In this document: piece after piece, positions 22,301-33,533 of the stretch
How the letters are laid out: each line of letters opens with the position of its first letter
Numbering within the stretch: position 1 is the stretch's first letter
Origin: Akebia trifoliata
Lineage: Eukaryota; Streptophyta; Magnoliopsida; Ranunculales; Lardizabalaceae
Assembly: GCA_017979445.1 (NCBI GenBank)
Contig: CM030704.1
Location: 13,437,658-13,501,657 of the forward strand
Direction of reading: 5' to 3'
Length of the DNA stretch: 64,000 nt
Made by a program: the position numbers and the translations under genes
The notes under the pieces: generated by a model
The model's input: only the letters and a program-made list of their open reading frames with translations
Told to the model about the DNA's origin: nothing
Database searches by the model: none

Positions 22301-23395
22301 CCTCTCCTAAGAATTCTTATTTCAGCGTTTTTAACAATTGCTTTGATTCAAGCTTCGAAGTCTCTTCTACTGATGGTGGAGATGAGGTAATGGGGAGATT
22401 CTCGACTTTTAGTTGCAATTTTTGAAAATACATCTTGGGGACGGATTTTAGTAAGAAGTTTACCTCCCAAATGGATTTCTCTACATAAAAATCAAGGTCA
22501 AATTGGCCTAAGTACTCTCCTAACAAGTTAATGTTTTATGTTTCTTTAAACATGCTACTGATCAGGTTGTCTATCATGTTGACCTCTTCTAAATCATCTA
22601 TATATATGGATTGAAATTTATTATGGAAGACATTCATCTTAACTTTCACGTCTCCAAATACTAAAGTCATGATCCCATTCCTACATCTGATTATAGAATC
22701 AGATGTTGCCAAAAATTGTTTGCCCAAGATGATAGGAACGTGGCTGTTTGGTTTAATGACAGGCTCAATGTCAAAAAATCACAAAATCAATAGAGAAGTA
22801 AAAGTTTTTAACCTTATTATCACATCCTCCACTACTCCTTTAGGAACCTTGACTGATCTGTCTGCCAGGCTTAATGTTATATCTGCAGGTATGAATTCTC
22901 CAAAACCTAATTGTTTGTAGATAGAATAGGATTAAAGATTCACATTGGCCCCTAGATCTAACATACATTTCTCAATCATGGTATCCTCGATGTGCACAGA
23001 AATGGTAAAATAGATAAGGTTATTAAATTTTGGAAAAAAATGTCGTCAGATCAAACAAGAAGATTAAGTTGTCATCATAGCCTCTCTTGGCACAGGGGTC
23101 TTTTTCTTTATGGTAGTAAATTCCTTAAGAAATTTAGCCTAGGAAGGAATTTGTCGGATTGCGTCCAACAAAGGAATGTTGATTTGAACGTTTTTAAGCA
23201 CTTCACTAATCTCTTTTAACTGTTTCCCTTTCCTATTATTTGTAGGCCTATGCAGAAATGGAGTCTTGGGAATGACTAATTTGGTTTCTTCTAATGGAGA
23301 TGCTTCTTTTTGTTGGTCCTCTTTTTTTGTAACTAGTGCAATTGGGCTCTTTTCTTTTGGCGGAGACTCATTTTGTTCCTTAGGCCCATATACCT
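22301..23395 (-). pseudogene. pro: Element E: Athila-like protease region pseudogene
   Basis: On the minus strand there is the active-site motif EKCMLDLGANVNL near 22940-22985, then KQLGFGE, ITLSLADRSVKVPKGVVEDV near 22800-22880, and GKQFLATSDSIIRCRNG near 22680-22730. The DLGA box (Leu at the second position) is usual for Athila-type protease. The N-terminal Lys/Glu-rich stretch at 23240-23390 joins the gag C-terminus, and solo LTR F separates the two. Several stops; not functional. Confidence 0.8.
23391..23395. repeat. Target-site duplication of solo LTR F, left copy (TACCT)
   Basis: TACCT precedes TGTGGCGCC and recurs at 26797-26801 after the TTTTACA end of F. Removing F and one copy rejoins the E coding frame (LRFG-stop-LVNNQVYGPK on the minus strand) without a shift. 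Confidence 0.85.
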
Positions 23396-24665
23396 TGTGG
23401 CGCCCCGCCTAACGTTAACACAAAACCCCATGTCAGATCTCGAGACACTAGGTAGCATCTCGAAATTTCGGCATGGTCTCCTCTGTTTATGTTAGCATTC
23501 CAAGGCGATCAACCTGCACCTGATAAACGACATACAATCCTGCATACATACATACAAAATATAATACTAGCGGAAGCCTATATACATCTAATAACGTAAG
23601 AAAGATCAGAGTGCGGAAGAAAAAATTTATACACAGGATTATACAGAAATTCCTCACTCTAACAAAATTCCTAACACTCAATACAAAATTCAAAATACCT
23701 CTAGACGAACTGACACCACTAAGGAAAATAACCCTAGTACTCACCAGGTAACGGACTCTGGTCATCTATCTGACCCACCAGATGGTATCCACTCGCTGGT
23801 TCTACGCCCGCCTCGAAAACTACAAGCTCTAAAGCTAAAAAAATATAAAGGAATGGGTGAGTAACAATGGTTACCCAGTAAAGAAACAAATAATTTTTGC
23901 CAATAACCTCTTCTAGCATGAACGAATAAGCATACTAAATCATTTTAACATATACAAAGTTTTACAAAATAAACTATGATTAACTGATACATATAGTCAG
24001 GGATGAGCAACTAAATATTTTAAAACTGACATTACTTCAATCAATAGTACTCACTATAACATTTTCTTCATATACAAATCTAATTGACCAAAATAGAAAT
24101 ATTAAACATGCATTTCATTTTATATATCAAAGTAAAGCAACAGATACATAATACACTATAGTGGAGTATTAGAATTAGAGAGTTGGGATTCACGACTGGA
24201 TTGCTCGTAGTCGGGACATGATGTTACAATTCTTCTCTGACTTTTAGTTCCTGATTTTGTGGTCGGTCGTTGTACTTACCATACTTGGTTAACCATTTAT
24301 CCGGTTCAGGCTGGCCGTTTGACGTGACTGTAAGCAATGGGTCTCTTTTCGATGTGTCAGAACGTTCGACTACTATAAATTGTTAGTGATCACTGACTAA
24401 TCATCTTCGTCTATGCCTATCAGGCGTGTGTGTGATTTCCAAATATATAAACCATTCGCATACGACCACCTTTACATTACAAGTTCACTAGTAAAGATAG
24501 AGAGGAATAAACCAGGATTTCAGTTGTAACTTCATTCTCATATGCGTCCCATACCACGTATGAGCTTGGTGGTCTCTACCTTACATCCCAGGATAGTACA
24601 CCACTCCATGACGCACTATCCCTTCAGGCATTCACAAGCTCTTTAACAGCTCACAAAATAGCTAC

Positions 24666-24689
24666 ATATATATATATATATATATATAT
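24666..24689. repeat. (TA)n microsatellite, left of the MITE
   Basis: About 12 TA units abut the left end of the foldback element. Confidence 0.9.
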
Positions 24690-25038
24690 GGGTCCCGTTC
24701 AATGGCCAACAGTTTGGCAAACACTTTTTCAAAACATGGGTTAGAGGTCTTGGAATGGGCTGATTTTTGGTGAGGATGATCTCTACGATGAGGAGATCAT
24801 CCTCACCAAAAATTAGCTCATTCCAAAACTTCTAGTCCCAGTTAACAAGTTGAAAAATCGTGAACCGTCCATTTTTTGTAAACCATTTTTGATGGGGTTA
24901 GAAGTTTTGGAATGGGCTTATTTTTGGTGATGATAATCTCCTCATCGTAGAAATCATCCTCACCAAAACTCAGCCCATTCCAAGACCTCTAGCCCATGTT
25001 TTGAAAAATGTGTTTGCCAAACTTTTGGCCATTGAACG

Positions 25039-25044
<6 letters not shown>
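24690..25044. mobile_element. Foldback MITE-like element (355 bp) in a TA microsatellite
   Basis: The two ends are long imperfect inverted repeats. The left begins GGGTCCCGTTCAATGGCC, the right end reversed begins GGGTAGCGTTCAATGGCC, and similarity continues for well over 100 bp (CTTGGAATGGGCT, GGTGAGGATGAT). Inner inverted repeats make the whole element nearly self-complementary. There is no ORF. TA sequence on both sides fits a TA target, as for Tc1/mariner-type MITEs, but the ends do not match Stowaway, so the family is unassigned. Confidence 0.75.

Positions 25045-25097
<53 letters not shown>
25045..25097. repeat. (TA)n microsatellite, right of the MITE
   Basis: About 26 TA units directly after the foldback element. 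It is longer than the left tract and probably expanded after insertion. Confidence 0.9.
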
Positions 25098-25101
<4 letters not shown>

Positions 25102-26796
25102 TTCATTTGAAAATAAAAGAGAAATTAACAATACAAGGTTGAGAATGGATATCCAGTTTCCTACCATGCAACTGTGGCCAGCCAGCCTAAAATAAGTAAC
25201 AGAATGGAAACGTAAACAGTGCATCGCGCTAACAGAAAGTAAATAAACATGCAACCAATAACATTATCCCTGGATATCCGTTCACCAACCTACACACAAC
25301 ACAACAATGTAAAATGCAAATATCATCCCTCGGGTGTGACTCTGACATTTTACCATTTCATACCATTTTTCCCTTTTATCATTTTCAATCTTTCAAACAA
25401 AATATCAACTTTTTGATATTCATCAACTCAATTTGAGTTCATTGAATATTAAATCATTTTTTTAAATTATGAAATTCATTTTCATCAATAATATTGAAAA
25501 AGTACAACACGTAGATTAAAACGGGGTCCGAACGGTGCACAGGACCCAACTAACAGAAATAGCCCGTTGAAATATCCTACTCACGTATAATTTGTAAAAA
25601 AATATAATTAAACATATCAAATATGCAAGTTCTGATGTGAATTTGAAATAATTGATTGAATTCTATATTTTTGGAAACTCACCACAAATTTTTAATAAAA
25701 TCCTAAATGCAATTTTCACAATCTACGATTACTAATAGAAATTGAAAGTTCCTTACAATCTATAGACGACAAAATTGAAACACGTGCATGAAAATCGAGG
25801 TGATCAGCATGGAAATCAAGACAGATCGAATTTCAAAGTGGCTAATTTTTTAATCTGACTCGGTGGTTTTGAAGATCTCGATGCCGTCGTCCTTTCTCCC
25901 TTCTACGATGGAAGACAGTTTGACCCCGAAATAGACGAAATCCGAGGTCAAAGTTTCGAAACCCCTGTATATATATACGACTGATTTTTGACGATGCCGG
26001 GTGAAAGAGAAGATGAAATGAAGAGATCTTGGGTGGGTTTTATAGATGTCGAGGCTGCGGATCTTTTTCCCTTTTGTGTCAGTCGACGACGGCGAGCCGA
26101 TCGCAACGAACCTGAGGTGGAAAATTGAGGAAAAAAAAAATTTAAAACCATTAGCTGGTTTTGGACGACTTTTGAAAGATGAATAGTGAAAAAAATTAAA
26201 AAAATTATTTATATAAAGTCTTGGGACGAAATCGATATTTTGCCTATTAATTCGATCGACAATAATTGACCATCCGGATTCCAAAAGTAACAAATGAATA
26301 CTCTATTTTGCCTAATTTTCATTCCGAATCTAATAGTGTGGTTAATTTCTACAAATTCTATTTCTAATAAAAATTTACATTTTTGGCCTGAGGCAATCCC
26401 TAAAATTGACGTTTTTTTCATTTTTGACGATAATTCGACTTTCTGTGCTCCAAAAATAACAAATAAATAATTTATATTCAATAATTTTTCGTTAAGAAAC
26501 CAATGGTATGGTCGAATCTTAATAATTCTTTCTCTAACAAAAAGTCACTATTTTAGCCTAGTCCGACTCGATAATCGAGGATTTTGCAACTTCTATATTC
26601 GGACTCGCATTTGAGCATGCTTACAGGTTAAAGTACGTTTTTTGATCATTTTGAATCCAATGGTGAGGTCAGATTTCATTAAAAATGACCAGAACCAAAT
26701 CCTACAATTTTACCCTGAGTCCAACTTTCAAGATTTTCTCAAAATTTTACTATTTATTTTTTCTCGAGATACGAATAAAAAATTCAAGATTTTACA

Positions 26797-26801
26797 TACC
26801 T
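26797..26801. repeat. Target-site duplication of solo LTR F, right copy (TACCT)
   Basis: Identical to 23391-23395. Confidence 0.85.
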
Positions 26802-28452
26802 GATTATTCACTAGTTATCCAAAACGTAAAGTGTGGACTGTTTAGACCGAGTCATTAGAAGGACCTAGTTGACTTTCTATTTCATATTGTCCCTTTAGGG
26901 AAGTTCCTTTTGGGTTAGGAACTGTTTGACTAGAGAATTGTCTTTTATTTCTCTCCTAATTAGACAACGCTAACTAGCTTAATTGAACCTCAAGTTTATT
27001 GATTGTTTGCACATTGACTTGATTAATTTGTGACTCGTTCTGATTAGTTTGTATCTGTTGTTGTTGCTTCACCAACTTAGTCATCATTGATTCTAATGAT
27101 GAGTTTGTCTATGTAATCGAAGGAAAGTAATTAGTCATAGGGTCGACAACAATCGTCCTTTGATCAAAACTCTGAGGTGAAGAATGTTGTTGTTGTGGAA
27201 CCAAAGATAAGTTCTTAGTGGTATGAGACTTTCTATTATAGTCATTTTGAAAACCATGAGCACCACCCTATTGAATAGATTCATTCTGAGGGTATGAGAA
27301 ATTAGGATGGAACCTATTGTGAGGATGATATGTTTGACTACAAGAGTTGGGAGTGGATTTTCTATAGGTGTTATATGATTCAATAGCTTTGACTTGTTTG
27401 GCCTTTACTATTGGTAAACTGGGACAACTCTTGATGGAATAACTCTCGCGCAGGAGACATGCTACTGGTGTCTTAGTTGCGATACCCATTATTGGAGTAG
27501 TTTCTTGGTGGTAAGCTTCGACACTGAAAGCGTCAAATTTCTTATTCAAGTTTTACAGACTATTGACCAGGCTTGTCATGATATTCTTAAGATCAAGGTC
27601 AGCCTTGACCTCATACATGCCTAGTTTCTTGGCTCCTATATATTCTCTATCATAGTCTCATAATTTGGTGCTCTAGTTTCGGGCACTTTCAGCCAGTTCA
27701 ACATGGAACTCGTATGCCTGATTAGGAGTCTGATTCATAAACTTGCCTTTATGCATAGACTCTAATAGGATACACTAGGCTGTTAGGAAGCTTCGATAAA
27801 AGAAATTGACCAATTGGGCTTTATCTATCCCATGATAAGGGCATTTAACAAGTAGGTCATTAAATCTCTCCCAAGTTTGGGAGAATTCTTCATTGAGTCT
27901 TCCTTTGAAGTTTCGAATGACATTCTTAAATTGTTCAGTTTTTGCCATTGGAAAAACTTTATTAATAAATTTCCTTGATAACTCATCCCATGTGGTGATT
28001 GAGTTAGAGGCTAATGAATTCAACCATGCTGCGGTATGATCTTCTAGAAAAATGGGGAACAACCACAACTTGACAGTCTCTTTGTCCAAGTTGCCATTTT
28101 TAAAGATCTGACACAAGGTCAGGAATTTGTCGAGATGGTTATAAGGTTGTTTACTTTCTAACTCATGAAACTTAGGGAACATATTGATGGTAGATGTCCT
28201 AATTTCAAATTGTTCCACATTGGTTGCTGGCAAGGCAATACAGAAAGGTGGAGTGGCTGTGATAGGGGTAAATAGTTCATTAAGGGTACGCTGATCTTCT
28301 CGGACTAGATGGGGTAGGATTGGATGTTGATCCATTTCGAGAAATTGAGGAATAGGTATGGGGTTGATTTTTCTTCTAATCCTGAGAAATGGATGAGATC
28401 TTGAGATATCTAGATCAAATGACTTAAGCGAACCTTGTTGGTACCTCTTCAA
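26802..28452 (-). pseudogene. gag: Element E: Athila-like gag pseudogene
   Basis: Minus-strand gag. Open from 28452 to 27775 with the Athila capsid pattern: NMFPKFHELESKQPYNHLD, AAWLNSLASNSITTWDEL, FSQTWERFNDLLVKCPYHG. The same frame continues to 26802 with isolated stops (first TAG near 27775). The knuckle region around 27440-27480 reads C-L-L-R-E-S-Y...S-C-P, so the second Cys and the His of a CCHC knuckle look replaced and the spacing is one residue short. The C-terminal part is Gln/Asn-rich (QQQIQTNQNESQINQ). The 35 bp beyond 28452 are presumably leader, cut by D at 28493. Confidence 0.85.
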
Positions 28453-28492
28453 ATAGAGAGTAGGGAGGAATTCACACGTGCTTTATGAGTTC

Positions 28493-30135
28493 TGTAGACA
28501 CCCCATTTTTGCACTCGCCTGATTAATCAACTCGTCAACTCAATTGCAATGGTTCCCAATGATGGATGATTATTTCAATGCTTTATTTTGTTACTAGATA
28601 TATTTCAGAAATTTGGATGAGGTATCTCAAACTAACAAAACCTTAGAAATCACGTTACGCTAGGAAAATATAACTCCAAAAACATAGAAATTATCATTTT
28701 TTCGACAAAAACCAACTTTACGATAAAAATCATTAAAAAATGACCAAATTACTAAAATACTCCTAACCTCAAAACATCCCTAGAGCTTACATTACGCTTA
28801 GGAAAATCTATTCAAGTATATAAAATAACAAATCGAAATCAAATAAATCATTTTGTTAATTTTCATAATTTTTTACAAAATTATAAAAATGCCCCTCATA
28901 AGGTTTTCGCACAAAAAATTTCATAAATAACACAAACCAATATTCTCATTGAATTCCTTACGAAAAATAAATTTCAAAATATCTTAAAACATCAAAAATT
29001 GACTTAAAACGCAAAAAGTCCTCTCCGAGGGTAAAACGGTAATTTTACAATTTTAATAATAAAAAATTCTGAAATTAATAATTAAAACATTAATTAATGT
29101 AAAGTGAAATCCTAATTCAAATTAAAGTCAATCAAGTAAGACTAAAGTCAAGAAATTAAAGTCAATCAAGTAAGACTAAAGTCAAAATCTTAAAGTCAAT
29201 CAAGTAAGACTAAAGTCAAGATATTAAAGTCAATCAAGTAAGACTAAAGTCAATCTTAAAGTCAATCAAGTAAAACTAAAGTCAAAATCTTAAAGTCAAT
29301 CAAGTAAGACTAAAAGTCAAAACCTTAATAGAATTCTAATTAAATAATAACTCTATTTAAAACAATCTTAATTAAATAATAACTCTAGTTAAAATAATTC
29401 TAATTAAAATATAACTTTACCTAAAACAATTATAATTAAACACTAATTCTACCTAAAAAAATTCTAATTAAATACTAACTCTATCAAAACAAGCACTTAA
29501 AAAATTTATAAATAGGGGTTTCTACAACCTATTTTCGCATAAAAAAATAAACCCTAACTTTAATTCAAAAAACACCTAGAAATCCTTAATTTTCTTAATT
29601 TTCAAGTTCTCCTAACTTCCCATAAACCTTAATTTTCAAGCCTCAACTCCTTACCTAACATCCATACCCTAACTTTAATTCAAAAAACACCTAGAAATCC
29701 TTCAAAATACCTCAGAAATTCATATAAAAATTATAAAAATTTAGAAGGAAATACTTTGTTTTGGAGATCCGAAACGAATTCGGTGACAGAACAAAGCGAG
29801 GAGTGCTGTACGAAGAACTATTCTACCAGATCTGAGGGAACAAGACCGTTGTCTTCGTAAATGTAAAGATTAAATTTTTTTTATTGATTAGGTCATTTTA
29901 ACAATGTAGTTCCATTTGGGAATAAGTAGAGACCGGCATTTGCTTGGCGGGGTTGGTGCCTAACACCTTCCAACCCCGTAATGTGATCCTCGGACTCGTA
30001 TTTTTCTTTCGTAGATTAGTATTATTTGTCGTTTAGATCGATATTCGGTTCCTAGGCCGCAATAACTTGGTGGCGACTCCCAACCTCAAAGGTCAAAAGC
30101 GGATCTGTGCACCCCGCGGATCGAGGGCGCTTTCA
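28493..30135 (+). repeat. Element D 5' LTR
   Basis: TGTAGACACC...GGGCGCTTTCA, about 1643 bp, directly followed by a PBS, which makes it a 5' LTR. It holds an AAGTCAATCAAGTAAGACTA repeat cluster at 29120-29320 and TATAAATA at 29507-29514. The preceding bases AGTTC (28488-28492) would be one TSD copy; the other lies outside the window. Its inner part is visibly more diverged than the other LTRs. Confidence 0.9.
29507..29514 (+). promoter_or_regulatory. TATA box of the element D LTR
   Basis: TATAAATA followed by GGGGTTTCTACAACC, equivalent to the boxes in A, B and C. Confidence 0.6.
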
Positions 30136-30155
30136 GTGGCGACTTTGCTGAGGAC
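30136..30155 (+). other. Primer-binding site of element D (decayed)
   Basis: GTGGCGACTTTGCTGAGGAC, directly after the LTR. It aligns with the C site GTGGCGACTCCACTGGGGAC with several changes. Ogre-type elements are reported to prime from tRNA-Arg; I could not check the tRNA match here. Confidence 0.75.
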
Positions 30156-31782
30156 TTTTTATGATCAAACTTGAAAAACTCCAAATATGGGAGCATTGCA
30201 AAAACAATCTGAATTTTTTTTTTTATAGTTGTTAGTTTATCTGTTTATTTATTTGTTTATTTGTTTTTTAATTTTCTATCATCCTTTTTGTTCAATGATT
30301 GATCATGTGTTTAGGTTATGAATATTCTATTTTTGCATGGTATTTGGAATGACCCCAAATAATATGAGATTTCGAAGGAATGGTCTAGTTGAAGATGGAA
30401 CAACGATTATCCGACAATGAAAATTATTTATTTTTATTTTTATTTTTTTTATTTTTTATTTTTACTTTTTTATATTTTTATTTTTTATTATTCGTCTTTT
30501 AGGAGTGTGTTTGATCTGTCGTTTGAATTTTTGTTAAAAAAATTGTTTTTTATTAGTTTTTTATGGATAAGTTGTGCTGTCCATTAATAGGAAAAACAAA
30601 TATAAAAAAAAAAGTGATTTTTGGGTTGCTGTTGTGTTGTACGTTGACAGCAAGCAAAGAAAAAAAAAACAGCAAAAAAATATAAAGAAAAACAAATAAA
30701 TAAATAAAAAAGAGATTTTTGGTGTGCTGTTGGCAATAGCAACCCATTTGTTTGGGAGGTGTGGCACGAGTAAAAATCCAATTTTTATTACCACAACTTC
30801 ATCTTCTTAAAATGTTTCCATGCTCATATTACATCGTTTTCAATAGATTTGGGAAACCTCTCAGGCCGATCGGTTTCACTCTCTTAATCCTATCGATTTA
30901 TGATTTAGAACGAAGGAATAAGATCTCAATCAAAGAAAGGTTTTTCTTTTTGTTTTTTTTGTCGATCTTTTCTTGAAAATCTGATTTTGGGGTTCGAACT
31001 TGAATCAAGAATCCTTCTGTTTTTCGTTTTCAATCAAACTTTTAACACGAGAGACCTTGTAATCGTTGAGTCTGTGATGGAGGGGTGATTTGAGACCGTG
31101 GCTATGGAGGATAAAGGCTGTTCCATGGAGGTCTTTCGAGTTGGAAAAACAATTTCGCTTCGGTTCCAAGCTCTAACAGAGCGTTAATGGTGGCTGATCT
31201 GAATGTTTTTATTTTATTTTATTTTTTCTTTTTCTTTTAAAATTCGATTTTATTTTAGAGAGCGTGAGAGAGAGTGAATGCCCGAACTGTTGAGATGGAA
31301 ATTTTTTTATTTTTATTTTTGAATCGGTGAGTTTTAAAAAAAAAAAAAAAACTGATGTGTTTTTTTTCTCTTCCGATTTGGACCAACGATTTCAAACCCA
31401 TTGTTTCAGATTTTTATCTCGACGATGAACTCGATAGATTTTTGGTGGTGTTTCCATTTTTTGTTTAAAAAAAAAAAAAAGAGTGAGTAGTGTGTGCTGT
31501 TGTGTGTTGGCAGCATCATACAGACAACAAAATTAAATAAACAAGAGCCAAGTGTTTTGGGGGTGCAGCCAGCAACATAAAAAGAGAAAATGATTGTGGT
31601 GGCAGCAACATATTAAAAAGTATACATATATATATGAGTTATGGATGTGAGTTTTGTGTGTGCTGCCAGCTTTTTGTATAAAAAAAATTGATTTTGTGTA
31701 CTGATAGCAGCAAATACAATAAAAGAAAAATATTTTATAAAGTTTTTTTTTTTGCAAATCATGAATAATCCCACCTAATTTT
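30156..31782 (+). mobile_element. Element D leader, first part
   Basis: Leader after the PBS, starting with the conserved GATCAAACTTGAAAAACTCC block. It is very AT-rich, with recurring CTGTTG...CAGCA hairpin-like motifs (for example near 30630, 30728, 31497 and 31685) separated by poly-A/T runs. It is interrupted at 31788 by element B and resumes at 61911. No coding region is seen. Confidence 0.75.
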
Positions 31783-31787
31783 CCCTT
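31783..31787. repeat. Target-site duplication of element B, left copy (CCCTT)
   Basis: CCCTT precedes the 5' LTR of B and recurs at 61906-61910 after its 3' LTR, 30 kb away. Confidence 0.88.
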
Positions 31788-33513
31788 TGTAGACACCCCA
31801 TTTTTGCACTCGCCTGATTAATCAACTCGTCAACCCGATCGCAATGATTCCCAATGATGGATGTTTATTCCATTGCTTTATTTTGTTACCAGAAATGTTT
31901 TAAAAATCCGGATGAGGTATCTCGAACTGACAAACTGTAGAAACCACGCTACGCTAGGAAAATATAATCCCAGAAGCTTAGAAATCATCATTTTTCAGAC
32001 AAAAAGAAGCTTCACAATAAAAATAACTAAAAAATTACCAAATTATCAAAATACCCCTAATCTTAAAATATCCCTAGAGCCTACGTTACGCTTAGGAAAA
32101 CCCATTCAAACACATAAAATAACAAATCGAAATCAAATAAATTATTTCACCAATTTTCACATAATTCAACAAAATTACGAAAATACCCCTCATAAAGTTC
32201 ACAATCATTTCACAAAAAAAACTTCATAAATGACACAAACCAATATTTCCATTGAATTTCTTACGAAAAATCAATTCTAAAACATCTTAGAACATTAAAA
32301 ATCGACTTAAAACGCGAAAAGTCCTCTCCGGGGGCAAAACGGTAATTTCACAATTTTCATAATTAAAAACTTCAAAATTAATAAATAAAATATTAAATAA
32401 TTAAAGTGAAACATTAGAAAAATTAATTTAAAAATTTAAACTAAAAAAATCGATCAATCAAGCTCTTAGGCAAAATTGTTGAGGGTTGTCAAGATATTTA
32501 TTCAAGGACCCCCTCCATTTGAGGGTCCAAAGAATTAAAGATATAATAGAGGGGGGTTCTCCAAAACATTAAAGTCAACCAAACAAGACTAAAGTCAATC
32601 AAGTAAGACTAAATTCAAAATTAAAGTCAATTAAGCAAGACTAAAGTCAAATTCTTAAAATCAATCAAGTAAGACTAAAGTCAAGGTATTAAAATCAATC
32701 AAATAAGATCAAAAGTCAAAATCCTAATAGAGGTCTAATTAAATAATAACTCTATTTAATAGAGTTCTAACTAAAATATAACTCTACCTAAAATAATTCT
32801 AATTAAAATACAACTCTACCTAAAATAATTCTAATTAAAATACAACTCTAACTAAAAGAATTCTAATTAAACACTAATTCTATCTAAATCAACCCTTAAA
32901 AAAATCTATAAATAGGGGTCCTCACACCCTATTTTCATATCAAATCATAAACCCTAAGAGAAGTAGGTCAAAAAATCTCCCTAGCCTCCTATAAACCCTA
33001 GTTTTGAAGCCCCAACTCCTTACCTAACACCTATACTTCAATTTTAACTTGAAAAATGCCTAGAAGCCCTTCAAAAACATCCCAAAATCCATAACAAATT
33101 CGAAGAATCCAAATCCAAGAAAGAGATACCTTACCTCGGAGATCAGAAATCAAATCCGGAGACAGAATAAAGCAAGAAGTACGGTACAAGGAACAGTTTT
33201 TGTCGGATCTGAGGGAACAAGATCTTTGCGCATCAAAGGTAAAATTTCTGTTATTTTTCTATCTAGGTTTTATTGTTACTAATGTAGTCTTATTTGGGAT
33301 AAGTAGAGATCGGCATTGGCCGGGTGGGGTTGGTGCCTAACACCTTCTAACCCCGTAATGTGATCTCCGGATTCAATTTTTCATTAGTCGATTAGTTTCT
33401 TTATCCGTTTAGAGTCAGTATTCGGTTCCTAAACCGTAATAACTAGGTGGCGACTCCCAAACTTCAAGGGTCAAAAGCGGATCCGCGTACCCCGCGGATC
33501 GAGGGCGGTTTCA
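31788..33513 (+). repeat. Element B 5' LTR
   Basis: About 1726 bp, TGTAGACACC...GGCGGTTTCA. TATA box at 32907-32914. Donor-like CAAAG|GTAAAA with the junction after 33238. The PBS follows directly. Confidence 0.95.
32907..32914 (+). promoter_or_regulatory. TATA box of the element B 5' LTR
   Basis: TATAAATA followed by GGGGTCCTCACACCC. The matching box in the 3' LTR (61336-61343) has changed to TACAAATA. Confidence 0.65.
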
Positions 33514-33533
33514 GTGGCTACTCCACTGGGGAC
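33514..33533 (+). other. Primer-binding site of element B
   Basis: GTGGCTACTCCACTGGGGAC directly follows the LTR; it differs from the C site by one base (G to T). This is the annealing site for the minus-strand primer tRNA. Confidence 0.85.

Larger units (their letters stand above)
23396..26796 (-). mobile_element. F: solo LTR, 3.4 kb, with nested MITE
   Basis: TG...CA ends, a 5-bp duplication (TACCT) and no coding domain, PBS or second LTR copy, so a solo LTR is the best fit. I place it on the minus strand: read that way it has a TATATAAATA box near 26205-26216 and ends CTTCCGCTAG...GGCGGGGCGCCACA. This looks like LTR ends of Tekay/Del-type chromoviruses, but that lineage guess is weak. Two (TA)n tracts flank a foldback element at 24690-25044. 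ORFs such as that at 25850-26293 are not recognisable proteins. Confidence 0.7.

Noticed and set aside
25001..25254. ORFs with YIYIYI runs
   Set aside because: They are translations of the (TA)n microsatellite.
25850..26293. 147-residue minus-strand ORF in F
   Set aside because: It lies inside the LTR, has no recognisable domain, and its composition follows the AT-rich LTR.
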